A stretch of DNA of 64,000 bases from Desulfurivibrio sp. (GCA_003605035.1 QZKJ01000004.1:1-64000), one strand, 5' to 3'. Shown: positions 43,350-52,948, numbered from the stretch's first letter. The notes: generated by a model not told the origin, from the letters alone. Translations and numbers: made by a program.

Positions 43350-45995
43350 ATGGAAGTCATCACCACTCATTTAAATGCCGATTTCGACAGCATGGCCTCA
43401 ATGGTTGCCGCGAAAAAACTCTACCCCGAGGCAATCCTGGCCTTTTCCGGTTCACAGGAAAGAAACCTGCGCAAATTTTTTGTCCAGTCGCTGATGATTT
43501 ATGAATTCCAGCGCCTGAAAAACATTGATCTGGAAAAGGTAAGCAGATTGATCGTGGTCGATACCAGACAGGCCTCACGCATCGGCAACTTTGCCAAATG
43601 CCTGGACAATCCCGGCATCCAGGTCCATCTTTACGACCACCATCCCGACGCTCCCGGCGACATGAAAGGCGACGTGGAGGTGGTGCGGCCGGTAGGCTCC
43701 ACCGCGACCGTCTTCATCGAAATCTTTCAGCAGCGGGGCATCTCCATCAGCAAGGAGGAAGCCACCCTGCTGGCCATGGCGGTGCATGAAGACACCGGCT
43801 CCTTCACCTTCAGCACCACCACCCCGGCCGACCTGCTCGCCATGGCCTGGCTGCTCGAATGCGGAGCCGAGCTGCATACCGTTACGCAGCATATTGTCCA
43901 TGAACTGACCAGCTACGATATCTCCCTGCTGCATGAACTGATCAAGTCGTCCACCACCTATACGATCCAGTCCATCCCCATCACCGTCACCCGCATCGCC
44001 TGCAAAAAGTATGTTGATGAATTTTCCCTGATCGTCCGCCAGTTCATGAGCATGGAAAATCTCAACGTCATCTTTGCCCTGGCCAGCATGGGAGAACGGA
44101 TCTATCTCATTGCCAGAAGCAGAATCCCCGAGGTCAACGTGGGCAAGATCGCCATGGAGTTCAACGGCGGCGGGCATGCCTCGGCGGCGGCGGCAACGAT
44201 TAACGACATGACCCTGATCGAGGCGGAAGAAAAACTGATCCGTTTGCTGCACAAGCATGTACGGCCCGAGAGCAAGGCCTGGGAGCTGATGTCCTCGCCC
44301 ATTATTTCCGCAGGCGCCGAGCTGACCACCATGGACGCCTACGATATACTCATCCGTTACGGCATCACCATGCTGCCCATCATGAAGGACGGCAGGATGC
44401 TGGGTCTTTTTTCCCGGCGGGATGCCAGCAAGGCCATCTACCACAATCTGGGGCACCTGCCGGTCACGGAATTCATGACCACGGAATTCGCCACCCTGCC
44501 GCCCTCCGCCACCCTGGGCGACATCCAGGAACTGATCATTGAGCACCGGCAGCGCTTCATTCCCATTGTGGAAAACGACACCCTGGTTGGGGTGATCACC
44601 CGCACGGATCTGTTCAATCTGCTGGTCAACGATCCGACCTATCTTCCCAGCCTGAATACCACCCAGAGCGAGCCCTCAGTGGAACGTAACAGAAATCTGA
44701 CCAACCTGCTCACCCAGACCCTCAAACGGGACACCCTCATTCTGCTGCAGACTATCGGCGAGGTGGCCCGGGAGAACCATTTCACCGCCTATGCGGTGGG
44801 AGGTTTTGTCCGCGATCTGCTGCTGCATGTTGAAAATCATGACCTGGATATCGTCATCGAAGGCGACGGCATCATCTTTGCCAAGAAACTGGCCCAGGCA
44901 GTGGGCGGCATTGTGCGCACCCATGTCAAATTCAACACCGCCATGGTGAAGCTGCCCAATGGCCTGAAAGTCGATATCGCCACCGCCCGTCTTGAATACT
45001 ATGAATACCCGGCCGCCATGCCGACGGTTGAGCTGAGCTCCATCAAGCTGGATCTCTTCCGCCGCGATTTCACCATCAATGCCATGGCGATCCACTTAAA
45101 TCCCGGCAAATTCGGCATCCTAGTTGACTTCTTCAACTGCCAGAACGATTTGAAGGACAGACGGATCCGCATCATCCACAACCTGAGTTTTGTTGAAGAC
45201 CCGACCCGGATCTTCCGGGCCATTCGCCTGGAGCAGCGCATGGGTTTCACCCTGGGCAGTTTAACGGAAAGGCAGCTGAAGAATGCGGTGAAAATGAATC
45301 TGTTTGACCAGAAACTGGGCCGCCGCTATTTCCACGAGATCCAGCTGATTCTTTCCGAGCATAATCCCCTGCCAGCCATCCAGCGCATGGACCAGTTCGA
45401 CCTGCTGAAATTCCTGCATCACTCCCTGATCCTCGATCCGCGCCTGATGCAAATCCTGGAGGAGACCCAGCGCGCCGTTTCCTGGCACAAACTCCTCTAT
45501 CTCTCCGAAAGCTGCCAACCGTGGATTGTCTACCTGCTGGCCCTGATGTCCCGCATCCAGACCAGGGCCATGCTCTCCTTCTGCAGGAAATTCGAGGTGC
45601 CGGAGCGATACACCCAGATTCTCATCAAGGAAAAGATTGAGGCAAAACGGATCGTCCGCATCCTGGAACGCCGCGCCCACCTGTGCCCCAGTGAAATCTA
45701 CTGGCTCCTCAAGGGGTTAACCCACGAGGGGCTGCTGTTTGTCATGGCCCTCTGCCGGAACAAAATGGGAAAGCAGGCTGTCTCCCTGTATGTAACCCAA
45801 CTGCGCAACATGCGCACCTCCCTGCGCGGCGAGGACCTGAAAAAGCTGGGATACCGGCCAGGACCGCAATTCCAGACCATGCTGAATCACCTGCTGGAAA
45901 ATAAACTGAACGGGGAGCTGCACACCAGGGAGGACGAGTGCAGGTTTCTTGAGAGAGAATACCCTCTGCCAGAGAAAAATAAGGGCTCCAAATGA
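43350..45995 (+). CDS. DHH-CBS-tRNA nucleotidyltransferase (A-adding type)
   Basis: 881 aa. N-terminal DHH phosphoesterase fold (about 1-300: [39 protein letters not shown]), then two CBS domains (about 310-440), then a class II nucleotidyltransferase core (about 475-800): [25 protein letters not shown] with DxD metal residues, [32 protein letters not shown]. In lineages with split CCA addition (Aquifex, Deinococcus, some deltaproteobacteria) the A-adding enzyme has this DHH-CBS extension. So terminal A addition is the favoured role; a full CCA or poly(A) role is possible. tRNAs here carry CCA in the gene, so the enzyme is for repair. Confidence 0.88.
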   Translation: MEVITTHLNADFDSMASMVAAKKLYPEAILAFSGSQERNLRKFFVQSLMIYEFQRLKNIDLEKVSRLIVVDTRQASRIGNFAKCLDNPGIQVHLYDHHPDAPGDMKGDVEVVRPVGSTATVFIEIFQQRGISISKEEATLLAMAVHEDTGSFTFSTTTPADLLAMAWLLECGAELHTVTQHIVHELTSYDISLLHELIKSSTTYTIQSIPITVTRIACKKYVDEFSLIVRQFMSMENLNVIFALASMGERIYLIARSRIPEVNVGKIAMEFNGGGHASAAAATINDMTLIEAEEKLIRLLHKHVRPESKAWELMSSPIISAGAELTTMDAYDILIRYGITMLPIMKDGRMLGLFSRRDASKAIYHNLGHLPVTEFMTTEFATLPPSATLGDIQELIIEHRQRFIPIVENDTLVGVITRTDLFNLLVNDPTYLPSLNTTQSEPSVERNRNLTNLLTQTLKRDTLILLQTIGEVARENHFTAYAVGGFVRDLLLHVENHDLDIVIEGDGIIFAKKLAQAVGGIVRTHVKFNTAMVKLPNGLKVDIATARLEYYEYPAAMPTVELSSIKLDLFRRDFTINAMAIHLNPGKFGILVDFFNCQNDLKDRRIRIIHNLSFVEDPTRIFRAIRLEQRMGFTLGSLTERQLKNAVKMNLFDQKLGRRYFHEIQLILSEHNPLPAIQRMDQFDLLKFLHHSLILDPRLMQILEETQRAVSWHKLLYLSESCQPWIVYLLALMSRIQTRAMLSFCRKFEVPERYTQILIKEKIEAKRIVRILERRAHLCPSEIYWLLKGLTHEGLLFVMALCRNKMGKQAVSLYVTQLRNMRTSLRGEDLKKLGYRPGPQFQTMLNHLLENKLNGELHTREDECRFLEREYPLPEKNKGSK

Positions 45996-46606
45996 ACCTC
46001 ATGCAACAGATCATCATCCTTGCGCCACCCTTTCTTTTCGCGCTCACCATCCATGAGTACTGTCATGGGCTGGTGGCGTACCGCCTGGGTGATCCTACCG
46101 CAAGCAACCTGGGACGCCTGACCTTGAATCCGCTGAAACACCTGGATCCCCTAGGCGTGCTTGCCTTTATCATCATGAAAATAGGCTGGGCCAAACCGGT
46201 GCCGGTCAATCCGCGTTACTTCAAAAATCCCTTGAAAGATATGATATGGGTCGCGCTGGCCGGGCCAGCGGCAAATCTGATGACTGCTATGGCGAGCAGC
46301 CTGGTGGCGCAACTGCTTGGACTCTTGGCGGCCTTTATCCCCAAGGCCATTCTTGTCCCCCTCTTTCAGATGGTGGGGGCGAGTATCTGGATCAATATCG
46401 TACTGGCGGTTTTTAATCTGCTGCCTATTCCACCCCTGGACGGCAGCAAGGTTCTGATGGGCATCCTGCCGCCCCGCCAGGCGGCCTCCTTTGCCCGGCT
46501 CGAACCATTCGGCTTTCTCATCCTGCTGGCCCTCTTCTATACCGGCTTCCTGCAGAAGGTGCTCATGCCGATCATCGGCTTTGCCGAGCGCATGATAACA
46601 GGCTGA
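45992..46606 (+). CDS. M50 (site-2 protease) family membrane metalloprotease
   Basis: 204 aa. The zinc motif HEYCH (HExxH) lies in the first helices (residues ~21-25), and the third ligand in NLLPIPPLDGSKVL (NxxPxPPLDG). Short, YwhC/sll0528-like form with about five TM segments and no PDZ domain. Its start overlaps the stop of the nucleotidyltransferase gene (ATGA). Substrate unknown; inner membrane. Confidence 0.92.
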   Translation: MNLMQQIIILAPPFLFALTIHEYCHGLVAYRLGDPTASNLGRLTLNPLKHLDPLGVLAFIIMKIGWAKPVPVNPRYFKNPLKDMIWVALAGPAANLMTAMASSLVAQLLGLLAAFIPKAILVPLFQMVGASIWINIVLAVFNLLPIPPLDGSKVLMGILPPRQAASFARLEPFGFLILLALFYTGFLQKVLMPIIGFAERMITG

Positions 46607-46621
46607 TCAGCCCGGATTGCC

Positions 46622-46744
46622 TTATCTGGCAAGCCCATCATACAAGGCGCAAAACTCATTGACAAGTTTCCTTCTTGCCGCAACATCAAGCCGGAAGTAG
46701 ATGGGGCTCAGCATCAGAACTCTAATTGCCTGTCGAGGTGTCAT
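46622..46744 (-). CDS. 40-aa protein, unknown function
   Basis: ATG 46744 has GGGAGGA 6 bases upstream, a near-ideal ribosome-binding site. Sequence: MTPRQAIRVLMLSPIYFRLD then VAARRKLVNEFCALYDGLAR; a compact amphipathic helical protein. A longer reading from 46813 has no good site. The motif set RxAIRxLMLSPxYxRLxxxxRxxLVxEFC appears composed and conserved in type, but I know no family name. Convergent with the M50 gene, 15 bases between. Confidence 0.6.
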   Translation of the reverse strand: MTPRQAIRVLMLSPIYFRLDVAARRKLVNEFCALYDGLAR

Positions 46745-47033
46745 AATGGTCCTCCCTTGCATGGCATGAATGAACTTGCTCATATAATTTAGCAATTTCC
46801 GGACCACCAACACCAGTTATTGTAAAACATATATAATTCCGGCATGTTGCCCAGCCAACTCCTCCTGTTCAATCAACAACTTTTCCCCATTTTTCTGCCT
46901 TTTCCTGCCGTTTTTTCGGAAAACAGGAAAAGCGAATTCAGCCTGTCCATTTTCCCGGAATACCCGCGGCAAAGGGCCAATAAAGCGTTGGCTTTTTTTT
47001 TGCATTCTTTATATGGTGAGATATGGTGACCCT
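46745..47033. other. Non-coding gap before the radA operon
   Basis: About 290 bases. A dyad is visible around 46918-46956 (GGAAAACAGGAAAAGCGAATTC region with a T-rich partner), otherwise no recognised gene. It must hold the promoter of the 89-aa gene and the upstream region of the 40-aa gene. Confidence 0.5.
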
Positions 47034-47303
47034 ATGAACGAACCAACAGCGCAAACCAAAATAGAAAAGAGTAGAGAACTGGCCCGGATCCAGACCTACA
47101 AGCTCTACTATGAAAGCAAAATCGCCTGCCTGAGCAACAAACGGCTGTCCCCCGCGCTGCACCTCCTTGCCTGCAAAGACGCCCCGGTGGAACGGACAAA
47201 CCTTGATTCCACCTGGCAGCGCGGCCGCTACATCAGCAAATGCCTGCGCTATTACAAAAAAAAGTTAAACGAATTGGAAAAAGAACTAAAGAAAATTAAA
47301 TGA
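47034..47303 (+). CDS. 89-aa protein upstream of radA
   Basis: 89 aa from ATG 47034 (the upstream GTG/ATG readings add a few residues). Strongly basic and helical: IEKSRELARIQTYKLYYESKI, SKCLRYYKKKLNELEKELKKIK. Its last codons overlap the start of radA (ATGA). No family recognised. Composition fits a nucleic-acid- or membrane-binding small protein. Confidence 0.7.
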   Translation: MNEPTAQTKIEKSRELARIQTYKLYYESKIACLSNKRLSPALHLLACKDAPVERTNLDSTWQRGRYISKCLRYYKKKLNELEKELKKIK

Positions 47304-48664
47304 AAGAAGGCAAAGCAAAAACCCTCTTTGCCTGTGAAAACTGCGGCGCAACCTTCCGTAAATGGGCTGGTCAATGCCCTGACTGCCTGGAGTGGAACTC
47401 CGTCAAGGAGCAGAAACAGGCTCCCGCATCCTCCCCTTACCATGGCTACAGCGGGGAAATCTCCGCCGTGCAGCCGATCTCCCAGGTCGCTCTCACCAGC
47501 ACACCAAGAATCAGTACCGGCATGTCCGAATTTGACCGGGTGCTGGGCGGCGGTCTGGTCCGGGGATCGGTGGTGCTGGTGGGTGGCGATCCCGGTGTCG
47601 GCAAAAGCACCTGCCTTTTGCAGGTCTGCTGCCGACTCAGCGAAGAAATGAAGGTGCTGTATGTCACCGGCGAAGAATCGCCCCAGCAGATTGCCATGCG
47701 GGCTAAAAGGCTCCGTCTGCCGAGCCAGCATCTGCTGCTCATGGCGGAGACAGAGGTGGAAAATATCTGCGCCACCGCCTACCAGCAACAACCGCAGGTC
47801 ATGGTGATCGATTCGATCCAGACCATGCATACCGCCACCATCTCTTCCGCCCCGGGCAGCGTGTCCCAGGTGCGCGAATCCGCCGCCCAGCTCACCCATT
47901 TTGCCAAGCACCACGATCTGGCCATTTTTCTGGTCGGTCATGTCACCAAATCAGGAGATCTTGCCGGCCCCCGCGTGCTTGAGCATATCATCGATGTGGT
48001 CTGCTATTTTGAAGGGAACAGCGACAGCCGCTACCGCGTCATGCGGGCTGTCAAGAACCGCTATGGCGCGGTAAACGAACTGGGCGTCTTTGCCATGACG
48101 GAAAGCGGCTTGAAAGAAATCAGCAATCCCTCGGCCATCTTTCTCAGCCGCCTCGCCGAACCCATGCCGGGCAGCGCCGTCATGGTCATCTGGGAGGGCA
48201 GCCGCCCCCTGCTGGTTGAGGTGCAGGCCCTGGTTGATGAAAGCCATGCGGAAAACTCCCGCCGGATCACGGTGGGTATTGACCAGAACCGGCTCGTCAT
48301 GCTCCTGGCCGTACTCCATCGGCATGGCGGCATCAGCACCTTCAATCAGGATGTCTTCGTCAATGTGGTGGGAGGGGTCAAGATCAATGAAACAGGGGCG
48401 GATCTGGCCATTGTCCTGGCAATCACCTCAAGCCTGCAGGACAAGCCGCTGCCGACTGATCTGATCATCTTCGGCGAAATCGGTCTGGCCGGAGAAATAC
48501 GGCCGGTGCCCAACGGCCAGGAGCGGCTCAAGGAAGCAGCCAAGCACGGCTTTCGCCGGGCCATCATTCCCAAGGCAAACGCCCCGCAGGAAAAATTTGC
48601 CGGGCTCACCGTCTTTCCCGTGGAAAAATTACACGATGCCCTGGCGGCGATTCCTGGCTTATAA
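47300..48664 (+). CDS. radA: DNA repair protein RadA
   Basis: 454 aa. N-terminal C4 zinc finger (CENCGATFRKWAGQCPDCLEWN), RecA-like core with Walker A GGDPGVGKSTCLLQ, the RadA-specific KNRYG motif (VKNRYGAVNELGVF), and a Lon-protease-like C-terminal domain (FNQDVFVNVVGGVKINETGADLAIVLAIT). Helps branch migration in homologous recombination. Overlaps the upstream 89-aa gene. The gene ends about 100 bases before the tRNA promoter. Confidence 0.96.
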   Translation: MKEGKAKTLFACENCGATFRKWAGQCPDCLEWNSVKEQKQAPASSPYHGYSGEISAVQPISQVALTSTPRISTGMSEFDRVLGGGLVRGSVVLVGGDPGVGKSTCLLQVCCRLSEEMKVLYVTGEESPQQIAMRAKRLRLPSQHLLLMAETEVENICATAYQQQPQVMVIDSIQTMHTATISSAPGSVSQVRESAAQLTHFAKHHDLAIFLVGHVTKSGDLAGPRVLEHIIDVVCYFEGNSDSRYRVMRAVKNRYGAVNELGVFAMTESGLKEISNPSAIFLSRLAEPMPGSAVMVIWEGSRPLLVEVQALVDESHAENSRRITVGIDQNRLVMLLAVLHRHGGISTFNQDVFVNVVGGVKINETGADLAIVLAITSSLQDKPLPTDLIIFGEIGLAGEIRPVPNGQERLKEAAKHGFRRAIIPKANAPQEKFAGLTVFPVEKLHDALAAIPGL

Positions 48665-48766
48665 AAAGCGTACCCCCTTTCCCCCCACCTGCGGCCGCTG
48701 TGGAAAAACACCAAAGATTCCGGGGCAGAATTTTCCTTTCATTGCTCGGCAAAGGAACTTCTAACA

Positions 48767-48795
48767 TTGACATGAAAATGTTGAAATGGTAAATA
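48767..48795 (+). promoter_or_regulatory. Sigma-70 promoter of the tRNA-Ser pair
   Basis: TTGACA at 48767-48772, 17-base spacer, TAAATA at 48790-48795; the first tRNA begins 17 bases after the -10. Confidence 0.8.
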
Positions 48796-48811
48796 ACGGG
48801 GCAAATAACGT

Positions 48812-48897
48812 GGAGGAATGGCCGAGTGGTTTAAGGCGGCGGTCTTGAAAACCGTTGAACGAAAGTTCCGTGGGTTCGAATCCTACTTCCTCCGCCA
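48812..48897 (+). tRNA. tRNA-Ser(UGA)
   Basis: 86 bases including encoded CCA. Acceptor GGAGGAA/TTCCTCC, long variable arm typical of class II tRNAs, anticodon loop CTTGAAA with anticodon TGA, T arm GGGTTCGAATCC. Confidence 0.96.
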
Positions 48898-48915
48898 TTC
48901 CAAGCTGCTGATTAC

Positions 48916-49008
48916 GGAGAGATGACCGAGAGGCCGATGGTGCTCGCCTGCTAAGCGAGTGTAGGGTCAAAAGCTCTACCGAGGGTTCGAATCCCTCTCT
49001 CTCCGCCA
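48916..49008 (+). tRNA. tRNA-Ser(GCU)
   Basis: 93 bases with CCA. Acceptor GGAGAGA/TCTCTCC, long variable arm (TGTAGGGTCAAAAGCTCTACC), anticodon loop CTGCTAA with anticodon GCT, T arm GGGTTCGAATCCC. It is 18 bases downstream of tRNA-Ser(UGA) and likely cotranscribed. Confidence 0.95.
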
Positions 49009-49015
49009 CACTTGA

Positions 49016-49047
49016 GACCTGATTCTGTCACAGAAAGGGTCTTTTTT
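49016..49047 (+). terminator. Terminator of the tRNA-Ser operon
   Basis: Outer GACC/GGTC and inner TTCTGT/ACAGAA stems followed by a run of six T. Confidence 0.8.
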
Positions 49048-49340
49048 ATGCGCCCCTTGCCGTTACAGGCACCATAAAAATTTTTCAGCCTTCCTGCATC
49101 ATTTCCGGCCAGCCAGTAAATCTGCAACAATATCGACGCACTCCTGCGCAAGAATAGATCCAGCCCTTTCTTCAGCCGGACAAACAACTGCATAAAATTA
49201 CCAGGAAAAGTCCCTGCCGCCTTCGCGTATTCACTGCACTAACTCTTTACTTTCATGCAATTGTTTTGATAGAATTTAACATATGTTTGCGTGCTCATCA
49301 CTTACCCACAGCCGTCTGGCCGGATACGACATCACCGCTT
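49048..49340. other. Non-coding gap before the pseudopilin gene
   Basis: About 290 bases without a gene. A possible -10 (TAGAAT near 49270) lies in front of the pseudopilin; no strong -35 was identified. Nothing else recognised. Confidence 0.5.
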
Positions 49341-49868
49341 ATGAAATCTCCCATTGCCTTCTTCACCAGGCTGCTGTGCCGCAAAAGCAGCGCCGCCTTG
49401 CATCCGGACGGCAATAAATCTAAGACCGCAACCGCCGGTTTTACCCTCATTGAAATCTTAATCGCCATTGCCATTATGGGAACGCTGACAGCCATCGCCA
49501 TGCCTTATTTTACCTCCTATATAGAAATGGTGAAGGTGAAGAAGGTCCTGATCGACATCCGCATGCTGGAAAAGGAGATCAACATTTTTCATGATACTTA
49601 TGGCCGCTATCCACAGAATCTGGCCGAGATCGGCCTGGACGACATGAAAGACGCCTGGGGCAATCCCTATCGTTATCTGCCGGTGGAGGGCTCGCCGCCC
49701 GGCAAGTTGCGCAAGGACCACTTCATGGTGCCGGTCAACTCGGATTTTGATCTTTACAGTGTGGGCAAAGACGGCAAAACCGCCTCGCCTTTTACCTCCA
49801 AAAACAGCCGGGACGACATTGTCCGGGCCAATGACGGACAATATTTAGGACTTGTTTCAGGATATTAG
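49341..49868 (+). CDS. Type II secretion/type IV pilin-like major pseudopilin (GspG-like)
   Basis: 175 aa from ATG 49341. A 34-residue basic leader ends at TAG before FTLIEILIAIAIMGTLTAIAMPYF, the type III prepilin cleavage site plus hydrophobic N1 helix. The soluble part (DTYGRYPQNLAEIGLDDMKDAWGNPYRYLPVEG and a C-terminal FDLYSVGKDGKTAS) matches the GspG fold with its Ca-binding loop. A prepilin peptidase gene (56232-57014) is 6.4 kb away; other T2SS genes are absent. It may work with a distant secretion or pilus system. Leader is longer than usual. Confidence 0.85.
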   Translation: MKSPIAFFTRLLCRKSSAALHPDGNKSKTATAGFTLIEILIAIAIMGTLTAIAMPYFTSYIEMVKVKKVLIDIRMLEKEINIFHDTYGRYPQNLAEIGLDDMKDAWGNPYRYLPVEGSPPGKLRKDHFMVPVNSDFDLYSVGKDGKTASPFTSKNSRDDIVRANDGQYLGLVSGY

Positions 49869-49925
49869 CAGCACCTGCCGCCCCTGCGTGAGCTTTTTTC
49901 GGATATCACCGTTCAGGAGAAAAAA

Positions 49926-52034
49926 ATGAATTTTGCCTCTGGTTTTCTGCGCAGCAAAGTAGCCCGCCGGTTTTTTCTGTTATTTATCTGCTGCGCCCTG
50001 CTTCCCATGATTGCGCTGACCATCCTTTCCTTTAACCAGGTCATCAGGCAGCTTGAGGTGCAAAGCCACAAAAGGCTGCAGGAACAGACCAAATCCTATG
50101 GCATGTCCGTTTACGAACGTCTCATGCTGCTTGATACGGACCTGGAGGTCATGGCTGCCCATGCCCTGATGGCAAGCACAACAAGCAACACCACCGAACA
50201 TTTCCATGACCGCCTGCAACAGCGCTTTGCCGCCATCAGCGAGCACCGCGCCGGCCAGCCCGTGATCAACATTGTCGGCCAGCTGAGCGACCCGCCGGCA
50301 TTAGACCCGGCGGAAACCGACGCCCTCCACAAAGGGAAAACCGTCATCGTCGCCCATCCTCTCCCGCACCAGCCGGCCCGGCTTTTCATCATAAAACCGG
50401 TTCATGCGGGCGCGCCTGGCGAGTTTTTTCTCTATGGTGAGATTATCCCTTCCTATGTCTGGGGGCTGGGTTTTGAGAACTTCCTGCCCTCGCAGACCGA
50501 GCTTTTTGTCCTCGATATGACCAAGAAAGTGCTGGTCAACTCCCACCCTGTCCCGGAAAACCTGGCCCGCAAGGTGGCGCTGCGTCAGGAGGGGGCGGTG
50601 GTCCGCCAGTTCGAATATCAACATGACAATGCGAACTATCTTGCCAGCTACTGGCCCATCTTTCTCAAATCCAAATTTTTTGCCCAGCCCTGGACGGTGG
50701 TGCTCGGCCAGGCAACAACCGAGGTGCTCGCACCTCTTGCCCATTTCAGAAAAATCTTCCCCCTGGTGGTGCTCCTCTCGCTGTGGATTGTCCTGCTGCT
50801 CAGCCTGATCTTTATCAGGCGGACCCTGGCCCCGGTGGAAGTCCTCAAGGAAGGCACCAGGAAAGTAGCCGGACGCGATTTCAGCACCAGGGTTTCCGTC
50901 AACAGCGGGGATGAATTTCAGGAACTGGCCTCATCCTTTAACAACATGACCAGGCAGCTTGACCAGCAATTCAAGGCCATGGGCACCAGGGCCGAGATTG
51001 ACCGGGCCATCCTCTCCTCGCTTGACAGCGGCAAAATCATCAATACGGCCCTGACCAGCATGTATGATTTTTTCGGCTGCGACCTGATTGCCTTCAGCCT
51101 GATAAACCCCTTGCAGGAAAATACCGCCCAGCTTTTCTCCCTGCAGGGCGCTCAGCAGAAGAAACCCGCCATGGAAACCATAAAAATTTCCGCGGCTGAC
51201 ACGGAGCTGTTAACAAAAAATCCCCAGTATCTTTTATGTGATAATCCCCGGGCCACCCCGGAGCATCTTGCGGTTTTCAGCGAAAAAGGCCTTCATGCCT
51301 TTCTGCTGCTGCCGGTCTTTCTGAAAAGCCGCCTGGCCGGGTTTATCACCCTGGGCAGCAGGCAGCAGTGCGCGGTTGAGGAGGAAAAACTGCAGCAGGC
51401 CCGCCACCTGGCCGACCAGCTGGCCGTTGCCCTGTCCAACGCCCGGCTGATTGAAGACATGGAGCATCTCACCCTGGGCACCATCGAGGCCCTGGCCCGC
51501 ACCGTTGACGCCAAATCCTCCTGGACCTCCGGTCACTCGGAACGGGTGGCGGAAATGGCGGTGAAAATCGCCAGGGCCATGGGCTGGGCGGACAGACAGG
51601 TGGAAACCCTGTTCAGGGGCGGGCTCCTGCACGACATCGGCAAGATCGGCATTCCGCTGGCCATCCTGGATAAACCTGGCAAACTCACCGATGAAGAATA
51701 CGCCAAAGTCAAGGACCATTCCGCCATTGGCGCCAAAATTCTTGAACCGATCAAGGCCTATGCCGATATTATCCCCATGGTCATCCAGCATCACGAACGA
51801 TATGACGGCAAAGGCTATCCCTCCGGCCTGGCCGGCCAGGCCATTGACATCAATGCCCGCATTCTTGCTGTTGCCGATGTCTACGACGCCCTCATATCCA
51901 GCAGACCGTACCGGCAGGGCTGGATTGAAGACAAGGTGATCACCCTGCTGAAAAACGAAGCGGGCCGCCAGTTTGATCCCCAGGTGGTGGAGGCCTTTCT
52001 CGGCATTTTAGCAACCCGCAGCATGCATATCTGA
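49926..52034 (+). CDS. Membrane HD-GYP phosphodiesterase with HAMP and GAF
   Basis: 702 aa; AGGAG precedes the ATG. TM helix about 14-36; extracytoplasmic sensor about 40-275; TM helix about 278-300; HAMP about 302-355 (APVEVLKEGTRKVAGRDFSTR); GAF-like region about 360-510; HD-GYP about 525-700 with SGHSERVAEMAVKIA, LLHDIGKIGIP, QHHERYDGKGYPSGL. Complete catalytic motifs, so cyclic di-GMP (or cGAMP) hydrolysis is expected. The sensed signal is unknown. Follows the pseudopilin gene by about 57 bases and may be cotranscribed. Confidence 0.94.
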   Translation: MNFASGFLRSKVARRFFLLFICCALLPMIALTILSFNQVIRQLEVQSHKRLQEQTKSYGMSVYERLMLLDTDLEVMAAHALMASTTSNTTEHFHDRLQQRFAAISEHRAGQPVINIVGQLSDPPALDPAETDALHKGKTVIVAHPLPHQPARLFIIKPVHAGAPGEFFLYGEIIPSYVWGLGFENFLPSQTELFVLDMTKKVLVNSHPVPENLARKVALRQEGAVVRQFEYQHDNANYLASYWPIFLKSKFFAQPWTVVLGQATTEVLAPLAHFRKIFPLVVLLSLWIVLLLSLIFIRRTLAPVEVLKEGTRKVAGRDFSTRVSVNSGDEFQELASSFNNMTRQLDQQFKAMGTRAEIDRAILSSLDSGKIINTALTSMYDFFGCDLIAFSLINPLQENTAQLFSLQGAQQKKPAMETIKISAADTELLTKNPQYLLCDNPRATPEHLAVFSEKGLHAFLLLPVFLKSRLAGFITLGSRQQCAVEEEKLQQARHLADQLAVALSNARLIEDMEHLTLGTIEALARTVDAKSSWTSGHSERVAEMAVKIARAMGWADRQVETLFRGGLLHDIGKIGIPLAILDKPGKLTDEEYAKVKDHSAIGAKILEPIKAYADIIPMVIQHHERYDGKGYPSGLAGQAIDINARILAVADVYDALISSRPYRQGWIEDKVITLLKNEAGRQFDPQVVEAFLGILATRSMHI

Positions 52035-52045
52035 GGTGGCGGGCA

Positions 52046-52483
52046 GTGAAGTCTACGGGAAGGAAAAAGAAAAAGGAAATAATCGCCAGGAAACCCGGCA
52101 GGACAGGCCTGCTGGTCACTGTCATTGCCGGACTATGCATCGCGATATTTCTTTTCTGGGTTACCAGAAAAGAGATTACCAGGTGGGAAGTTCCGGGCTA
52201 TCTTGTCGGCCGCTGGATTTCCTCCGCCCCCGGTTACCAGGAGAGATATCTTGAAATCAGTGACGTATCACTGATTTTTGCCACCAGCCCGACCACCGTG
52301 TCGGAATATTTCATTACCAACATTAGCACGACAGCAACGGCGAAAGAGACATCCCTGGCCATTGAAAGCAAGGACGCCCAGGACATCACCTACCATTTTG
52401 CCCTGACCTATCAGCCGGTCCAGGGCGGCCTGCTTTTTTTCAAAAACCAGCCGCACATCATCTGGAAGAAAGAGTCTTCCTGA
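52046..52483 (+). CDS. Membrane-anchored protein, unknown function
   Basis: 145 aa from GTG 52046 with GAGGTG upstream, 11 bases after the HD-GYP gene. Very basic N-terminus (KSTGRKKKKEIIARKPG), one TM helix (about 22-40), and an extracytoplasmic beta-rich domain (EISDVSLIFATSPTTVSEYF). Probably cotranscribed with the HD-GYP gene; could be its periplasmic accessory. No family recognised. Confidence 0.7.
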   Translation: MKSTGRKKKKEIIARKPGRTGLLVTVIAGLCIAIFLFWVTRKEITRWEVPGYLVGRWISSAPGYQERYLEISDVSLIFATSPTTVSEYFITNISTTATAKETSLAIESKDAQDITYHFALTYQPVQGGLLFFKNQPHIIWKKESS

Positions 52484-52510
52484 GAGGGCAAAGGCCTGCC
52501 AAGCAAAAAG

Positions 52511-52948
52511 CTACCAGCCCCACAGCAGACTCCGCAGCATCCAGCCGGTGACATCTTCCTCCTCATGTCTGACCTTGACCCAGTCACCCTTAGTGCCCAC
52601 GGTCCGGAATACCACTCCCTGCAGGGCCTGGCGGACAATGCGGTAATTTTCCCCTGGCCCGCTGCGGATGTTGACGGCTTTGATTTTCACCACCATATAG
52701 GCCTTGTCAGCGACCTGATTTCTCTGTACCCAGCCGGTGTCATCCTCATAATCCACTACCTGCAGCCAATCGCCCTGCTCCGCGATAACCTGTAAGGGGT
52801 AACCCTTGCCCAGCTCCCACAATACCTCGTAATGATCGCCCGGACCGGAGCGCATGTTGACCATCTCCCCGGCAATACTGACCATGTTTGCCTGCGCCGT
52901 CGCGATCCAGCCCAGGAGAAGCAGTATTGTCAGCGCAATCCGTTTCAT
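52511..52948 (-). CDS. Secreted protein with two bacterial SH3 domains
   Basis: 145 aa. Signal peptide MKRIALTILLLLGWIATAQA, then SH3b 1 (about 25-75: VNMRSGPGDHYEVLWELGKGYPL) and SH3b 2 (about 85-140: VNIRSGPGENYRIVRQALQG; WMLRSLLWGW). The repeated NxRSGPGxxY is the SH3b hallmark. Likely periplasmic cell-wall or protein binding. Last gene of the polyferredoxin operon (24 bases after its stop); start at ATG 52948 with AGGAG at a long 12-base distance. Confidence 0.88.
   Translation of the reverse strand: MKRIALTILLLLGWIATAQANMVSIAGEMVNMRSGPGDHYEVLWELGKGYPLQVIAEQGDWLQVVDYEDDTGWVQRNQVADKAYMVVKIKAVNIRSGPGENYRIVRQALQGVVFRTVGTKGDWVKVRHEEEDVTGWMLRSLLWGW

Noticed and set aside
48761-49009. 82-aa minus-strand frame with MAEREGFEPSVELL and EEVGFEPTE
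   Set aside because: It is antisense to the two tRNA-Ser genes; the repeated GFEP motif is the well-known false translation of tRNA sequence.
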